Below, piece by piece: positions 35,342-43,454 of a DNA stretch of 64,000 bases. Position 1 is the first letter of the stretch. Each line of letters opens with the position of its first letter. Source of the DNA: Coralliovum pocilloporae (GTDB lineage: Bacteria; Pseudomonadota; Alphaproteobacteria; Rhizobiales; Cohaesibacteraceae); contig NZ_CP132542.1 in assembly GCF_030845175.1 (NCBI RefSeq), positions 2,825,501-2,889,500 of the forward strand, in the 5' to 3' direction. The position numbers and the translations under genes were made by a program. Below the pieces are notes generated by a model. That model did no database searches. It saw nothing but the letters and a program-made list of their open reading frames with translations, and was not told the origin of the DNA.

Positions 35342-36937
35342 ATGTCTGAGACAAAGAAAAAAATGCTTGATCCTGATCCGAGGGTTCTTGATTTCGAGAC
35401 GGAATACGAGTTGGGGCAAGACAATATCCGACCATTCGGGCTGGATATCCACAATCCGGTTTTTCTGATATCGGCTGTGGTCATTGTCGGCTTTGTTATG
35501 CTGGCCTTGGCTAATCAGGAAGCATCTGCCGCGTTTTTCGGCTGGCTGCGACCATTTCTGACCAGCACGTTCGACTGGTTCCTGATGCTGTCCGTCAACA
35601 TCATGATCATCTTTTGCCTGTTCCTTGCGATTTCGCCTTTGGGGAAGGTGAGGATCGGCGGCAAGGACGCCACGCCTGACTATTCCTATGCTGGCTGGAT
35701 TGCGATGCTGTTTTCCGCCGGTATCGGTATTGGGCTGCTGTTTTTCGGTGTTCTGGAGCCGATGTATTATTCCCTGCCGGAGTTGAATACTCTGCCGCTG
35801 GGCGCTGATCCATCCGTCCCGGGTAACGAGAATATGGGCATTGTGGGAACCGTGTTCCACTGGGGTATCAGTGGCTGGGCCGTCTATGTGGTGGTTGCCC
35901 TTGGCTTGGCTATTTTCTGCTATAATCTCGGATTGCCGCTTACCCTCCGTTCCGCCTTCTACCCGATCCTTGGCGAACGCGTCTGGGGCTGGTGGGGTCA
36001 TATCATCGACACTCTGGCAGTGTTTGCGACCCTGTTTGGCCTCACCACATCTCTGGGGCTCGGGGCGCAGCAGATTGCAGCCGGTCTGAACGATGTCTTC
36101 GGCATCGCCAATTCCAGCACTCTGGTGGTGATCCTTATCCTCGGCATTACCGCAGTTGCGCTCGGTTCCGTGCTTATGGGCATGGATGCAGGCGTCAAGC
36201 GTCTGTCCGAGATCAACATGATCATGGCAGCATTGCTGTTTGTCTTTGTCCTGCTCTCGGGGCCGACCCTGGCTCTGCTGGGACGCTTCGGCAGTGTGAT
36301 GGTGGATTATGCGGCGAACATCATACCGCTATCGAATCCGTTCGGGCGGGATGACCTTGGCTATATGCATGGATGGACCACATTCTACTGGGCCTGGTGG
36401 ATTGCCTGGTCACCGTTTGTCGGCATGTTCATTGCGCGTATTTCCAGAGGGCGGACCGTGCGTGAGTTCATCATCTGTGTTCTCATTGCTCCATCTTTGG
36501 TTTGTGCTCTCTGGATGGCCGTGTTCGGCGGTCTGGCTCTTGAACAGCTGAATGACGGCTATACGGGCGTCAAAGAAGTTGTTGCGGCTTATAAGCCGGA
36601 GCTGTCTCTGTTCCGCATGCTGGATCAGCTGCCGCTCTACAACATCGTTGCACCGATTTCTCTGGTTCTGATCGTGGTGTTCTTCGTCACATCGTCGGAT
36701 TCAGGTTCTCTGGTGATTGATACGATCACCGCGGGCGGCAAGATGGACGCGCCGGTTGCTCAGCGTGTGTTCTGGTGCACGTTCGAGGGTCTGGTAGCAA
36801 TTGCCCTGCTTCTGGGCGGAGGTCTGAATGCTCTGCAGGGGGCTGCGGTGTCCATGGGCATACCGTTTACCCTGGTGCTTCTGACCATGTGTTACTGCCT
36901 GTATCTGGCACTGAAGTCCGAGCATGAAAAAATCTGA
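35342..36937 (+). CDS. BCCT family betaine/choline/carnitine-type transporter
   Basis: A 531-residue, 12-segment carrier. BCCT signatures are SAGIGIGLLFFGVLEPMYY (substrate and sodium region), GISGWAVYVV, and the family stretch FYWAWWIAWSPFVGMFIARISRGRTVREF, followed by FVTSSDSGSLVIDT. GIGIG instead of GMGMG is within the range of sodium-coupled members. It imports quaternary amines such as glycine betaine. The exact substrate, and whether it serves osmoprotection or catabolism, is not visible. AGGGAGGCGTT precedes the ATG. Its neighbours are an amine-type catabolic cluster and an ABC importer. Confidence 0.93.
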   Translation: MSETKKKMLDPDPRVLDFETEYELGQDNIRPFGLDIHNPVFLISAVVIVGFVMLALANQEASAAFFGWLRPFLTSTFDWFLMLSVNIMIIFCLFLAISPLGKVRIGGKDATPDYSYAGWIAMLFSAGIGIGLLFFGVLEPMYYSLPELNTLPLGADPSVPGNENMGIVGTVFHWGISGWAVYVVVALGLAIFCYNLGLPLTLRSAFYPILGERVWGWWGHIIDTLAVFATLFGLTTSLGLGAQQIAAGLNDVFGIANSSTLVVILILGITAVALGSVLMGMDAGVKRLSEINMIMAALLFVFVLLSGPTLALLGRFGSVMVDYAANIIPLSNPFGRDDLGYMHGWTTFYWAWWIAWSPFVGMFIARISRGRTVREFIICVLIAPSLVCALWMAVFGGLALEQLNDGYTGVKEVVAAYKPELSLFRMLDQLPLYNIVAPISLVLIVVFFVTSSDSGSLVIDTITAGGKMDAPVAQRVFWCTFEGLVAIALLLGGGLNALQGAAVSMGIPFTLVLLTMCYCLYLALKSEHEKI

Positions 36938-36964
36938 CCGGTAAGTGCCGAAATTCGAGATGTT

Positions 36965-36996
36965 AGATCTGGAGCATCTCCGCGACCTCCAGATCT
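36965..36996 (+). other. Inverted repeat after the BCCT gene
   Basis: AGATCTGGAG (36965-36974) and CTCCAGATCT (36987-36996) form a perfect 10-bp stem just ahead of the main terminator. It may stabilise the 3' end of the mRNA. Confidence 0.6.
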
Positions 36997-37002
36997 GCAA
37001 TG

Positions 37003-37037
37003 CCTCACCCGGATCATTTGGTCCGGGTGAGGTTTTT
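37003..37037 (+). terminator. Rho-independent terminator of the BCCT gene
   Basis: CCTCACCCGGA (37003-37013) pairs with TCCGGGTGAGG (37022-37032), followed at once by TTTTT. A textbook terminator. Confidence 0.93.
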
Positions 37038-37131
37038 CATTTTGAACAGTGAGGAAGAGATTCGGTCAGTTTCCAGGGCGTCACTCCCTCTGAAACAGGG
37101 GTGCAAGGTGCGCTGGAGGCGCGATAACAGT

Positions 37132-37203
37132 GCGGATTTTCTCTGAAATACGGTCAAAGATAAGAGGTGCTCTGCCAGGCCAAAGGAAAATCCGCTTATC
37201 TTT
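37132..37203 (+). promoter_or_regulatory. Crossing inverted repeats upstream of the ABC binding-protein gene (possible pseudoknot or switch)
   Basis: GCGGATTTTC (37132-37141) is complementary to GAAAATCCGC (37186-37195). AAAGATAAG (37156-37164) is complementary to CTTATCTTT (37195-37203). Both pairings are perfect and cross each other. They lie about 180 bases before the start of the binding-protein gene. I know no named RNA of this shape. Confidence 0.5.
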
Positions 37204-37385
37204 CAAGGATGTGGTTTTGGGGTGCCGCTTAACTTGCTCTGACCCTGACTAAGCATATCCCCTTAGACTTTAGGCTTAATCTCAAAGTGGAGTGGAAACT
37301 TACCGCGAACTGCTGAATGCTGGTAAAGCCCTCTAGTGCATTTGCATCAACGTCACATTCGGTTTGTTTTCGGGAGGAACACCAT

Positions 37386-38738
37386 ATGACGAATTGGAAG
37401 GACGGCGTCAGCCGTCGTAGTTTTATCAAGACAAGCGCAATCGGTGCTGCCGGTCTGGCGATGCCGACGATTTTCACAAGCGCAGCCCGCGCCGCCTATA
37501 CCAATGAGCCGAAAGGGAGTTCGGTTACACTTGGTTTCAACGTGCCGCAGTCCGGCCCGTATGCGGATGAGGGCGCCGATGAACTTCGTGCGTTCAAGCT
37601 CGCCGTCAAGCACCTGAATGGTGAAGGCGATGGCGGCATGATGAACACCATGAAGCCGCTGAGCCTGAAAGGGAACGGCGTTCTTGGCAAGAAGGTTGAA
37701 TATGTAACAGGCGATACGCAGACCAAGTCTGATGCTGCCCGTGCTTCCGCCAAGTCCATGATCGAGAAAGACGGCGCAATCATGATTTCCGGTGGTTCTT
37801 CCTCCGGCGTGGCGATTGCTGTGCAGGGTCTCTGTCAGGAAGCCGGCGTGATTTTCATGGCAGGCCTGACCCACTCCAACGACACCACCGGCAAGGACAA
37901 GAAAGCCAACGGCTTCCGTCACTTCTTCAACGGTTACATGTCCGGTGCGGCTCTGGCTCCTGTGCTTGAGAAAATGTACGGCAAAGAGCGCCGTGCCTAC
38001 CACCTGACCGCCGACTATACCTGGGGCTGGACACAGCAGCGCTCCATTGCTGCCGCGACCGAGTCAAAAGGTTGGGAGACGGTCAACAATGTGCTGACGC
38101 CGCTGACGGCAACGGACTTCTCATCCTATATTGCTCCGGTTCTGAACTCCGGTGCCGACGTCCTGGTTCTGAACCATTACGGCGGCAACATGATCAACTC
38201 GCTGACCAACGCTGTTCAGTTCGGTCTGCGTGACAAGCAGGTCAACGGCAAGAACTTCGAGATCGTTGTGCCGCTCTACTCGCGCCTGATGGCCCGTGGT
38301 GCCGGTAACAACGTTAAGGGTATCTTCGGTTCCACCAACTGGCACTGGTCCCTGCAGGATGAAGGCTCCAAGGCCTTTGTTAAGTCCTTCGGTCAGGAAT
38401 ATGGCTTCCCGCCAAGCCAGGCTGCCCACACCTGCTATGTGCAGACGCTGCTCTATGCTGATGCGGCTGAACGCGCCGGAACCTTCAATCCGTGCGGTAT
38501 CGTCGAGGCGCTGGAAGGCCACAAGTTCGACGGCATGGGCAATGGTCCGACCGAGTATCGCGCAGAGGATCACCAGTGCTTCAAGGACGTTCTGGTCGTG
38601 AAGGGTAAAGAAAACCCGACATCAGAATTCGACGTTCTGGAAGTGGTGGAAGTGACCCCACGTGCGCAGGTTGAATACGCTCCGGACCACGAAATGTTCG
38701 CAGGCGGTAACCTCGGCAAGTGTAACGCGGGCGCCTGA
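37386..38738 (+). CDS. Tat-exported branched-chain-amino-acid-type substrate-binding protein
   Basis: A 450-residue periplasmic binding protein. The ATG at 37386 has GGGAGGA upstream and opens MTNWKDGVSRRSFIKTSA, a twin-arginine signal with S-R-R-S-F-I-K, followed by AAGLAMPTIFTSAARA. The mature part is LivJ-like (SVTLGFNVPQSGPYADEG, ISGGSSSGVAIAVQGL). It captures the substrate of the importer encoded next. Family members bind branched-chain amino acids, amides or urea-like compounds. Tat export suggests it folds in the cytoplasm. The substrate is unknown. Confidence 0.9.
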   Translation: MTNWKDGVSRRSFIKTSAIGAAGLAMPTIFTSAARAAYTNEPKGSSVTLGFNVPQSGPYADEGADELRAFKLAVKHLNGEGDGGMMNTMKPLSLKGNGVLGKKVEYVTGDTQTKSDAARASAKSMIEKDGAIMISGGSSSGVAIAVQGLCQEAGVIFMAGLTHSNDTTGKDKKANGFRHFFNGYMSGAALAPVLEKMYGKERRAYHLTADYTWGWTQQRSIAAATESKGWETVNNVLTPLTATDFSSYIAPVLNSGADVLVLNHYGGNMINSLTNAVQFGLRDKQVNGKNFEIVVPLYSRLMARGAGNNVKGIFGSTNWHWSLQDEGSKAFVKSFGQEYGFPPSQAAHTCYVQTLLYADAAERAGTFNPCGIVEALEGHKFDGMGNGPTEYRAEDHQCFKDVLVVKGKENPTSEFDVLEVVEVTPRAQVEYAPDHEMFAGGNLGKCNAGA

Positions 38739-38765
38739 GCCTAGCACGTACAAGACGTCAAGAGA

Positions 38766-38796
38766 GGGCTGCTGCTTCTGGCAGCAGCCCTTTTTT
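38766..38796 (+). terminator. Internal terminator between binding-protein and permease genes
   Basis: GGGCTGCTGC (38766-38775) pairs with GCAGCAGCCC (38781-38790), followed by TTTTTT. It lies inside the importer operon, where partial readthrough would give more binding protein than permease. Confidence 0.93.
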
Positions 38797-38847
38797 CAAG
38801 ACAGTCTACTGGCAACACACAATAATTGAATTGGGACGGAACAGACG

Positions 38848-39876
38848 ATGGACGCGATCCTTCTGCAGATTCTGAACGGTCTCGACAAGGGCAGTGCCTA
38901 TGCACTGATCGCCCTTGGACTCACACTCATTTTCGGAACACTGGGCGTTGTCAACTTCGCTCACGGGGCGCTGTTTATGCTGGGTGCCTTTTGTGCGGTG
39001 GTTCTGCGCAAAATTCTGACGCTTGAGAGTGTGGTCCTGAGTGAGACAGAACTCACCCCATGGGGAACCCCGAAAGAGATCAGAACACCCTATGCCGAAA
39101 GCTGGTTCGGCGATTACGGCGCATGGCTTGTGGATTTTTCCGTCCCTGTCTCGATCATACTGGCCATCCCCGTGATGATGCTGATTGGCATTGCCATGGA
39201 GCGCGGCCTGATCAAGCATTTCTACAAGCGGGCACACGCGGACCAGATTCTGGTGACCTTCGGGCTGGCCATCGTCCTGCAGGAAATCATCAAGGCCATC
39301 TTTGGTGCCAACCCGATACCGCAGCCGTCTCCTGAAGCCATGGGCGGGTCTGTTGATATCGGACTGATGCTGGGTTTTGCGGAGAATGTGATCATTTATC
39401 CGGTCTGGCGCATGGTCTACTTCTTCTTTGCCGCCATCATTGTGGGTGCGGTCTTCGCCTTCCTGCAGTTCACCACATTCGGCATGGTGGTGCGGGCCGG
39501 TATGGCCGATCGTGAGACCGTCGGGCTGCTCGGCATCAATATCGACCGGCGCTTTACGCTGATGTTCGGTCTGGCCGCCGTGGTAGCAGGCCTTGCAGGT
39601 GTGATGTATACGCCAATCCTGCCACCCAACTATCACATGGGCATGGACTTCCTGGTCCTAAGCTTCGTGGTGGTCGTGGTTGGCGGTATGGGCTCTCTGC
39701 CGGGTGCCGTTCTGGCGGGTTTCCTGCTTGGAATTCTCGAGAGCTTTGCCTCAATGAACGAGATTAAATCCGTTCTGCCGGGCATCGACCAGATCATCAT
39801 CTATCTGGTGGCTGTGGCTATTCTCCTGACCCGACCGCGCGGTCTGATGGGTCGCAAGGGCGTGATGGAGGACTGA
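38848..39876 (+). CDS. LivH-like ABC permease
   Basis: A 342-residue polytopic permease of the LivH/UrtB group: [37 protein letters not shown] at the start and [19 protein letters not shown] near the end are diagnostic. The cytoplasmic coupling loop with [16 protein letters not shown] contacts the ATPases. It has an insert of about 30 residues after the second membrane segment ([18 protein letters not shown]), also seen in some relatives. The livM-like gene follows after 4 bases. Confidence 0.92.
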   Translation: MDAILLQILNGLDKGSAYALIALGLTLIFGTLGVVNFAHGALFMLGAFCAVVLRKILTLESVVLSETELTPWGTPKEIRTPYAESWFGDYGAWLVDFSVPVSIILAIPVMMLIGIAMERGLIKHFYKRAHADQILVTFGLAIVLQEIIKAIFGANPIPQPSPEAMGGSVDIGLMLGFAENVIIYPVWRMVYFFFAAIIVGAVFAFLQFTTFGMVVRAGMADRETVGLLGINIDRRFTLMFGLAAVVAGLAGVMYTPILPPNYHMGMDFLVLSFVVVVVGGMGSLPGAVLAGFLLGILESFASMNEIKSVLPGIDQIIIYLVAVAILLTRPRGLMGRKGVMED

Positions 39877-39880
39877 TCTG

Positions 39881-41059
39881 ATGCTATCCACATTCCAACG
39901 CAGCGACAAACTGCTCTTTGTCATCTTTGTCATCATGGTTCTGGCTGGCCCGATTATCCTTGCACCATTCGGTGCCGGTTATCCGGATCTTCTTCAGCGC
40001 TTTGCCATCTTCGGTATCTTTGCCATCGGCTTCAACATTCTGTTTGGCCTCACAGGGTACCTGTCCTTTGGTCATGCGGCCTTTCTGGGGGTCGGTTCCT
40101 ACGCCTCGGTCTGGATGTTCAAGCTGCTGAGCATGAACATCATTCCCGCCATCATTCTGGCGGTGATCGTCTCCGGCCTGTTTGCTCTTCTTATCGGCTA
40201 TGTCAGCCTGCGTCGCTCGGGGATCTACTTCTCCATTCTGACACTGGCTTTTGCCCAGATGAGCTACAATCTGGCTTACTCGGTCCTGACGCCGATCACC
40301 AATGGCGAGACCGGCCTGCAATTGTCTCTGGATGACCCGCGCATTCTTGACGGGGGTGGGGCGGCAGATGCTCTGCCATTGACCAATCTGTTCGGCCTGA
40401 CGATGAACTCCACCTCCAAAGTTGAACTGATGGGGCTGACGCTTCAGTTCAATGTGGGCTTCTATGTCTGTGCCCTGTTCCTGATCATTGCCTTCTACAT
40501 CTCTATGCGGATTTTCCGTTCTCCATTTGGCTTGATGCTGCGGGCAGTGAAAACCAACCAGAACCGGCTGAACTATACGGGCGTCAATACGCGACCCTAT
40601 ACACTGGCGGCCTTCGTCATCTCCGGAATGTATGCCGGACTGGCTGGCGCGCTTCTGGCCTCGACTGATCCGCTGGCCGGTGCCGAGCGCATGCAGTGGA
40701 CGGAATCCGGTGCTGTGGTGCTGATGACCATTCTTGGCGGTGCAGGAACTCTTGTCGGTCCGGTTCTCGGAGCAGGTTTCATCAAGTACTTTGAGAACAT
40801 CTTCTCCAAGATCAACGACAATGTGCTGGCTGGATATTTCTCCTTCATGCCGGACTGGCTGTCCGATGTGATGGTGTTCCTTGTGCATCCGTTTGTTGGC
40901 AAGGGCTGGCATCTGACCCTGGGTCTTCTGTTCATGATGGTGGTGATCTTCCTGCCCGGTGGACTGGTTGAAGGGGCGAACCGCATCATGAGATGGGTTC
41001 TGATTGCCAAAAGCGGCACGGTCGTTCGCGGCCAGCGTGCCTCCAATCCCGCTGAATAG
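39881..41059 (+). CDS. LivM-like ABC permease
   Basis: A 392-residue second permease: [26 protein letters not shown] and [27 protein letters not shown], then [46 protein letters not shown], are LivM hallmarks. It forms the heteromeric membrane channel with the LivH-like protein. The ATG follows the upstream stop by 4 bases. Confidence 0.92.
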   Translation: MLSTFQRSDKLLFVIFVIMVLAGPIILAPFGAGYPDLLQRFAIFGIFAIGFNILFGLTGYLSFGHAAFLGVGSYASVWMFKLLSMNIIPAIILAVIVSGLFALLIGYVSLRRSGIYFSILTLAFAQMSYNLAYSVLTPITNGETGLQLSLDDPRILDGGGAADALPLTNLFGLTMNSTSKVELMGLTLQFNVGFYVCALFLIIAFYISMRIFRSPFGLMLRAVKTNQNRLNYTGVNTRPYTLAAFVISGMYAGLAGALLASTDPLAGAERMQWTESGAVVLMTILGGAGTLVGPVLGAGFIKYFENIFSKINDNVLAGYFSFMPDWLSDVMVFLVHPFVGKGWHLTLGLLFMMVVIFLPGGLVEGANRIMRWVLIAKSGTVVRGQRASNPAE

Positions 41060-41070
41060 GAGATGCGGAT

Positions 41071-41826
41071 ATGAGCATTCTTGAAGTTCAGGGTGTGAAC
41101 AAGCACTTCGGCGGGCTGCACGCACTCAACGATGTCAATCTGTCTGTTGAAGAGGGCAGTGTGCATGCGATCATCGGGCCAAATGGAGCCGGGAAGTCGA
41201 CCCTGCTCAACTGCTTTGTCGGACGCCTGATTCCGGATACGGGCACGGTCCAGTTTCAGGGAGAATCCCTCCTGGGTATTGCACCACACGAGATCAACCA
41301 GCTTGGCGTGTCGCGGGTGTTCCAGACCCCGGAGATCTTCTCCGATCTGTCGGTACTGGAAAATGTCATGATCCCCAGCTTTGCCAAGCGGGACGGCTCG
41401 TTTGAGCTTAATCCGTTCGGTGCGGTGAGAAGCGAAGCCGAAATTCGCGACCATGCCGAGGAAATGCTGGTGGATGTGGGGCTTGAAAACCAGAAGGGCC
41501 AGATGGCTTCCGCCATGTCACGCGGTGACAAGCGGCGTCTTGAGCTGGCCATGTGTCTGGCCCAGGACCCGAAGCTTCTGCTGCTGGATGAGCCGACTGC
41601 CGGTATGGCGCGGGCGGACACCAACAACACGATTGATCTCCTGAAGAAGATCGGCGAAAGCCGGGGTATCACCAAGGTGATCATCGAGCACGACATGCAT
41701 GTGGTGTTCTCGCTGGCCGACCGGATTTCGGTTCTGGCCCAGGGAACGGTGATCGTTGAAGACGAGCCGGGCAATATCAAGGGCAATCCGAAGGTCAAGG
41801 AAGCCTATCTCGGGGAGGCACACTGA
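41071..41826 (+). CDS. LivG-like ABC ATPase
   Basis: A 251-residue ATPase with Walker A GPNGAGKS at 36-43, a SRGDKRRLELAM signature region in which the usual LSGG is AMSRGD, and Walker B LLLLDEPTAGM. LivG-type proteins carry the long insert after Walker A. The altered signature (SRGDKR in place of SGGQ/SHGE-type sequence) is common in UrtD-like members. AGGAG precedes the ATG. Its stop overlaps the next start as TGATG. Confidence 0.9.
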   Translation: MSILEVQGVNKHFGGLHALNDVNLSVEEGSVHAIIGPNGAGKSTLLNCFVGRLIPDTGTVQFQGESLLGIAPHEINQLGVSRVFQTPEIFSDLSVLENVMIPSFAKRDGSFELNPFGAVRSEAEIRDHAEEMLVDVGLENQKGQMASAMSRGDKRRLELAMCLAQDPKLLLLDEPTAGMARADTNNTIDLLKKIGESRGITKVIIEHDMHVVFSLADRISVLAQGTVIVEDEPGNIKGNPKVKEAYLGEAH

Positions 41827-42590
41827 TGGCTGAACAAATCGCGGTCTCGAAGGCCAATCTCAGTGCCAACCATGCGGCATCGGCTCCGGCCTTTTTCTCC
41901 GCCTGGGATGTGCATGCCTATTACGGCGAGAGTTATATCGTCCAGGGCATCAGCCTGAACATCCATGAGGGTGAAATTCTGGCTCTGCTGGGCCGGAACG
42001 GGGCGGGCAAGACCTCGACCCTCCGGACCATTGCCCGGGTGGATACGCCCGCTTTGACCGGTGGCGAGATCTGGCTTGATCACAAGCCTCTGCATCAGAT
42101 GGCTTCTCATCAGGCCGCTGCTGCCGGGGTGGCGCTGGTGCCGGAAGACCGGCGGATCATTCCTGGTCTGACGGTGGAGGAAAATCTTGAACTGGCCCAG
42201 ATCGCCGAGCCGAAGGGCTGGTCTATCTCGCGCATCTATGAGCTGTTCCCGCGCCTGGGTGAACGTCGCAATCAGGAAGGGGTGACCCTGTCCGGTGGAG
42301 AGCAGCAGATGCTGGCAATCGGCCGGGCTCTGGCCCGCGACATTAAACTCCTGCTGCTGGATGAGCCTTATGAGGGGCTGGCCCCGATTATCGTTCAGGA
42401 AATCGAACGCACTCTGAAGGAGATCAAGGCACTTGGCATCACCACGGTGATTGTGGAGCAGAATGCTGTGGCAGCCCTGAAGCTCGCAGACCGTGCCGTG
42501 ATCATGGATACCGGTGAAATCGTTTTCTCCGGGACTGCTCAGGAAGTGCTGGATAACGAAGCGCTGCGTGAAGAATATCTGGCGATTTAG
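41826..42590 (+). CDS. LivF-like ABC ATPase
   Basis: A 254-residue ATPase with Walker A GRNGAGKT at 56-63, signature LSGGEQQML and Walker B LLLLDEPYEGLAP, the last being a LivF trademark. The first 25 residues (KANLSANHAASAPAFFSAW) are an extension ahead of the usual LivF start. It completes the five-gene importer. A strong terminator follows at 42637. Confidence 0.92.
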   Translation: MAEQIAVSKANLSANHAASAPAFFSAWDVHAYYGESYIVQGISLNIHEGEILALLGRNGAGKTSTLRTIARVDTPALTGGEIWLDHKPLHQMASHQAAAAGVALVPEDRRIIPGLTVEENLELAQIAEPKGWSISRIYELFPRLGERRNQEGVTLSGGEQQMLAIGRALARDIKLLLLDEPYEGLAPIIVQEIERTLKEIKALGITTVIVEQNAVAALKLADRAVIMDTGEIVFSGTAQEVLDNEALREEYLAI

Positions 42591-42636
42591 ATCTGGATCT
42601 AGAGCAAATGCTCTGACTGTTTCCTCCGTACTGTAT

Positions 42637-42668
42637 CCGCTGGCGAGTGATCGCCAGCGGTTTTTTTT
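42637..42668 (+). terminator. Rho-independent terminator of the ABC importer operon
   Basis: CCGCTGGCG (42637-42645) pairs with CGCCAGCGG (42652-42660), followed by eight Ts. The family B repeat begins at the very next base. Confidence 0.95.
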
Positions 42669-42934
42669 AGGGTCAAAACTCATTACTCACGTCCATTCTG
42701 CGATGGTCATTTTTTCGTCCGGCGCGGCGGAGATCCGCAGGAAACCTTCTGGTTTTCAAGGATCTCCAACAAAGCCGGGCGCTAAAATGACCCCGCCCTT
42801 TGGGTTCATCAGGGAAGCTCAACCTGACCACAAACAACAGCTTGAATAGGATTCACCTGTCCTGCGCTCTTGTTTGCGCCCATTCTGCCCTTCCCTGATG
42901 AACAGAATGGATGTGAGTAATGAGTCTTGACCCT
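42669..42934. repeat. 266-bp element with terminal inverted repeats, family B copy 2
   Basis: Ends AGGGTCAAAACTCATTAC and (inverted) AGGGTCAAGACTCATTAC. The element is the inverted homologue of 30617-30882 across its whole length, with few differences. It is inserted immediately after the T tract of the importer terminator and 7 bases before the stop codon of the next gene on the minus strand. Confidence 0.88.
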
Positions 42935-42941
42935 GAGGGCT

Positions 42942-43454
42942 TTACCGTTTCCTGAAACTGATCTGACTGAGCCTTCCCGACTTGCCACTCGTTGCAAATG
43001 TTCCGCGGGTTGAGAGAGTCACCTTCGACTGTGCCACGGTCCATGAGATCTGGCCGGAGAAGTGTTCTCCGGTTTCCGGCAGCTTGGTGCGGAATGACAG
43101 AGTGACAGTCTGGCCTCGGCGTTTGCCATTCACCGTAATGCCACCGATACCATTAGGATTGGTCCAGTTGCCGGTATAGGCTGTCCCGCCTGAGACGGAC
43201 TGGAGCTGGCCGTTGATCTTGAAACTCTTGCCGGCAGTTGCACATTTGCCGTTTACAAACAGCGCGCCCGTGCGACCCTGAATCCGATTGCTGATCCTGC
43301 AACGCACGGCTTCCTTTGCAGCATCCGGCTCTGCCCTGGCCCAGCCTTTGCCGGTCCAGCTTCCCGCAAGCTGCTCAAGAAACGCGTCGGCACTGGCCGA
43401 AACAGGAACAAGCATAAGGAGAAGGGCGAGCGGAGGAAGGAGATATCGTGTCAT
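42942..43454 (-). CDS. Small periplasmic protein of unknown function
   Basis: A 170-residue exported protein. The ATG at 43454 forms an ATGA overlap with the RND gene. The signal peptide is RYLLPPLALLLMLVPVSASA. The mature part is beta-rich (LAGSWTGKGWARAEP, YTGNWTNPNGIGGITVNGK, VTLSTRGTFATSG), suggesting a small lipocalin-like barrel, but I recognise no family. Two cysteines could pair. Coupling to the transporter gene suggests it carries or senses the transported lipid or hydrophobic compound. Confidence 0.7.
   Translation of the reverse strand: MTRYLLPPLALLLMLVPVSASADAFLEQLAGSWTGKGWARAEPDAAKEAVRCRISNRIQGRTGALFVNGKCATAGKSFKINGQLQSVSGGTAYTGNWTNPNGIGGITVNGKRRGQTVTLSFRTKLPETGEHFSGQISWTVAQSKVTLSTRGTFATSGKSGRLSQISFRKR

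Noticed and set aside
39884-41125. A 413-codon minus-strand ORF opposite the livM-like gene (and similar long antisense frames at 44105-45493 and 35294-36001)
   Set aside because: These are shadows caused by codon bias of the real genes. Their translations are rich in His, Gln and Arg without any recognisable motif.
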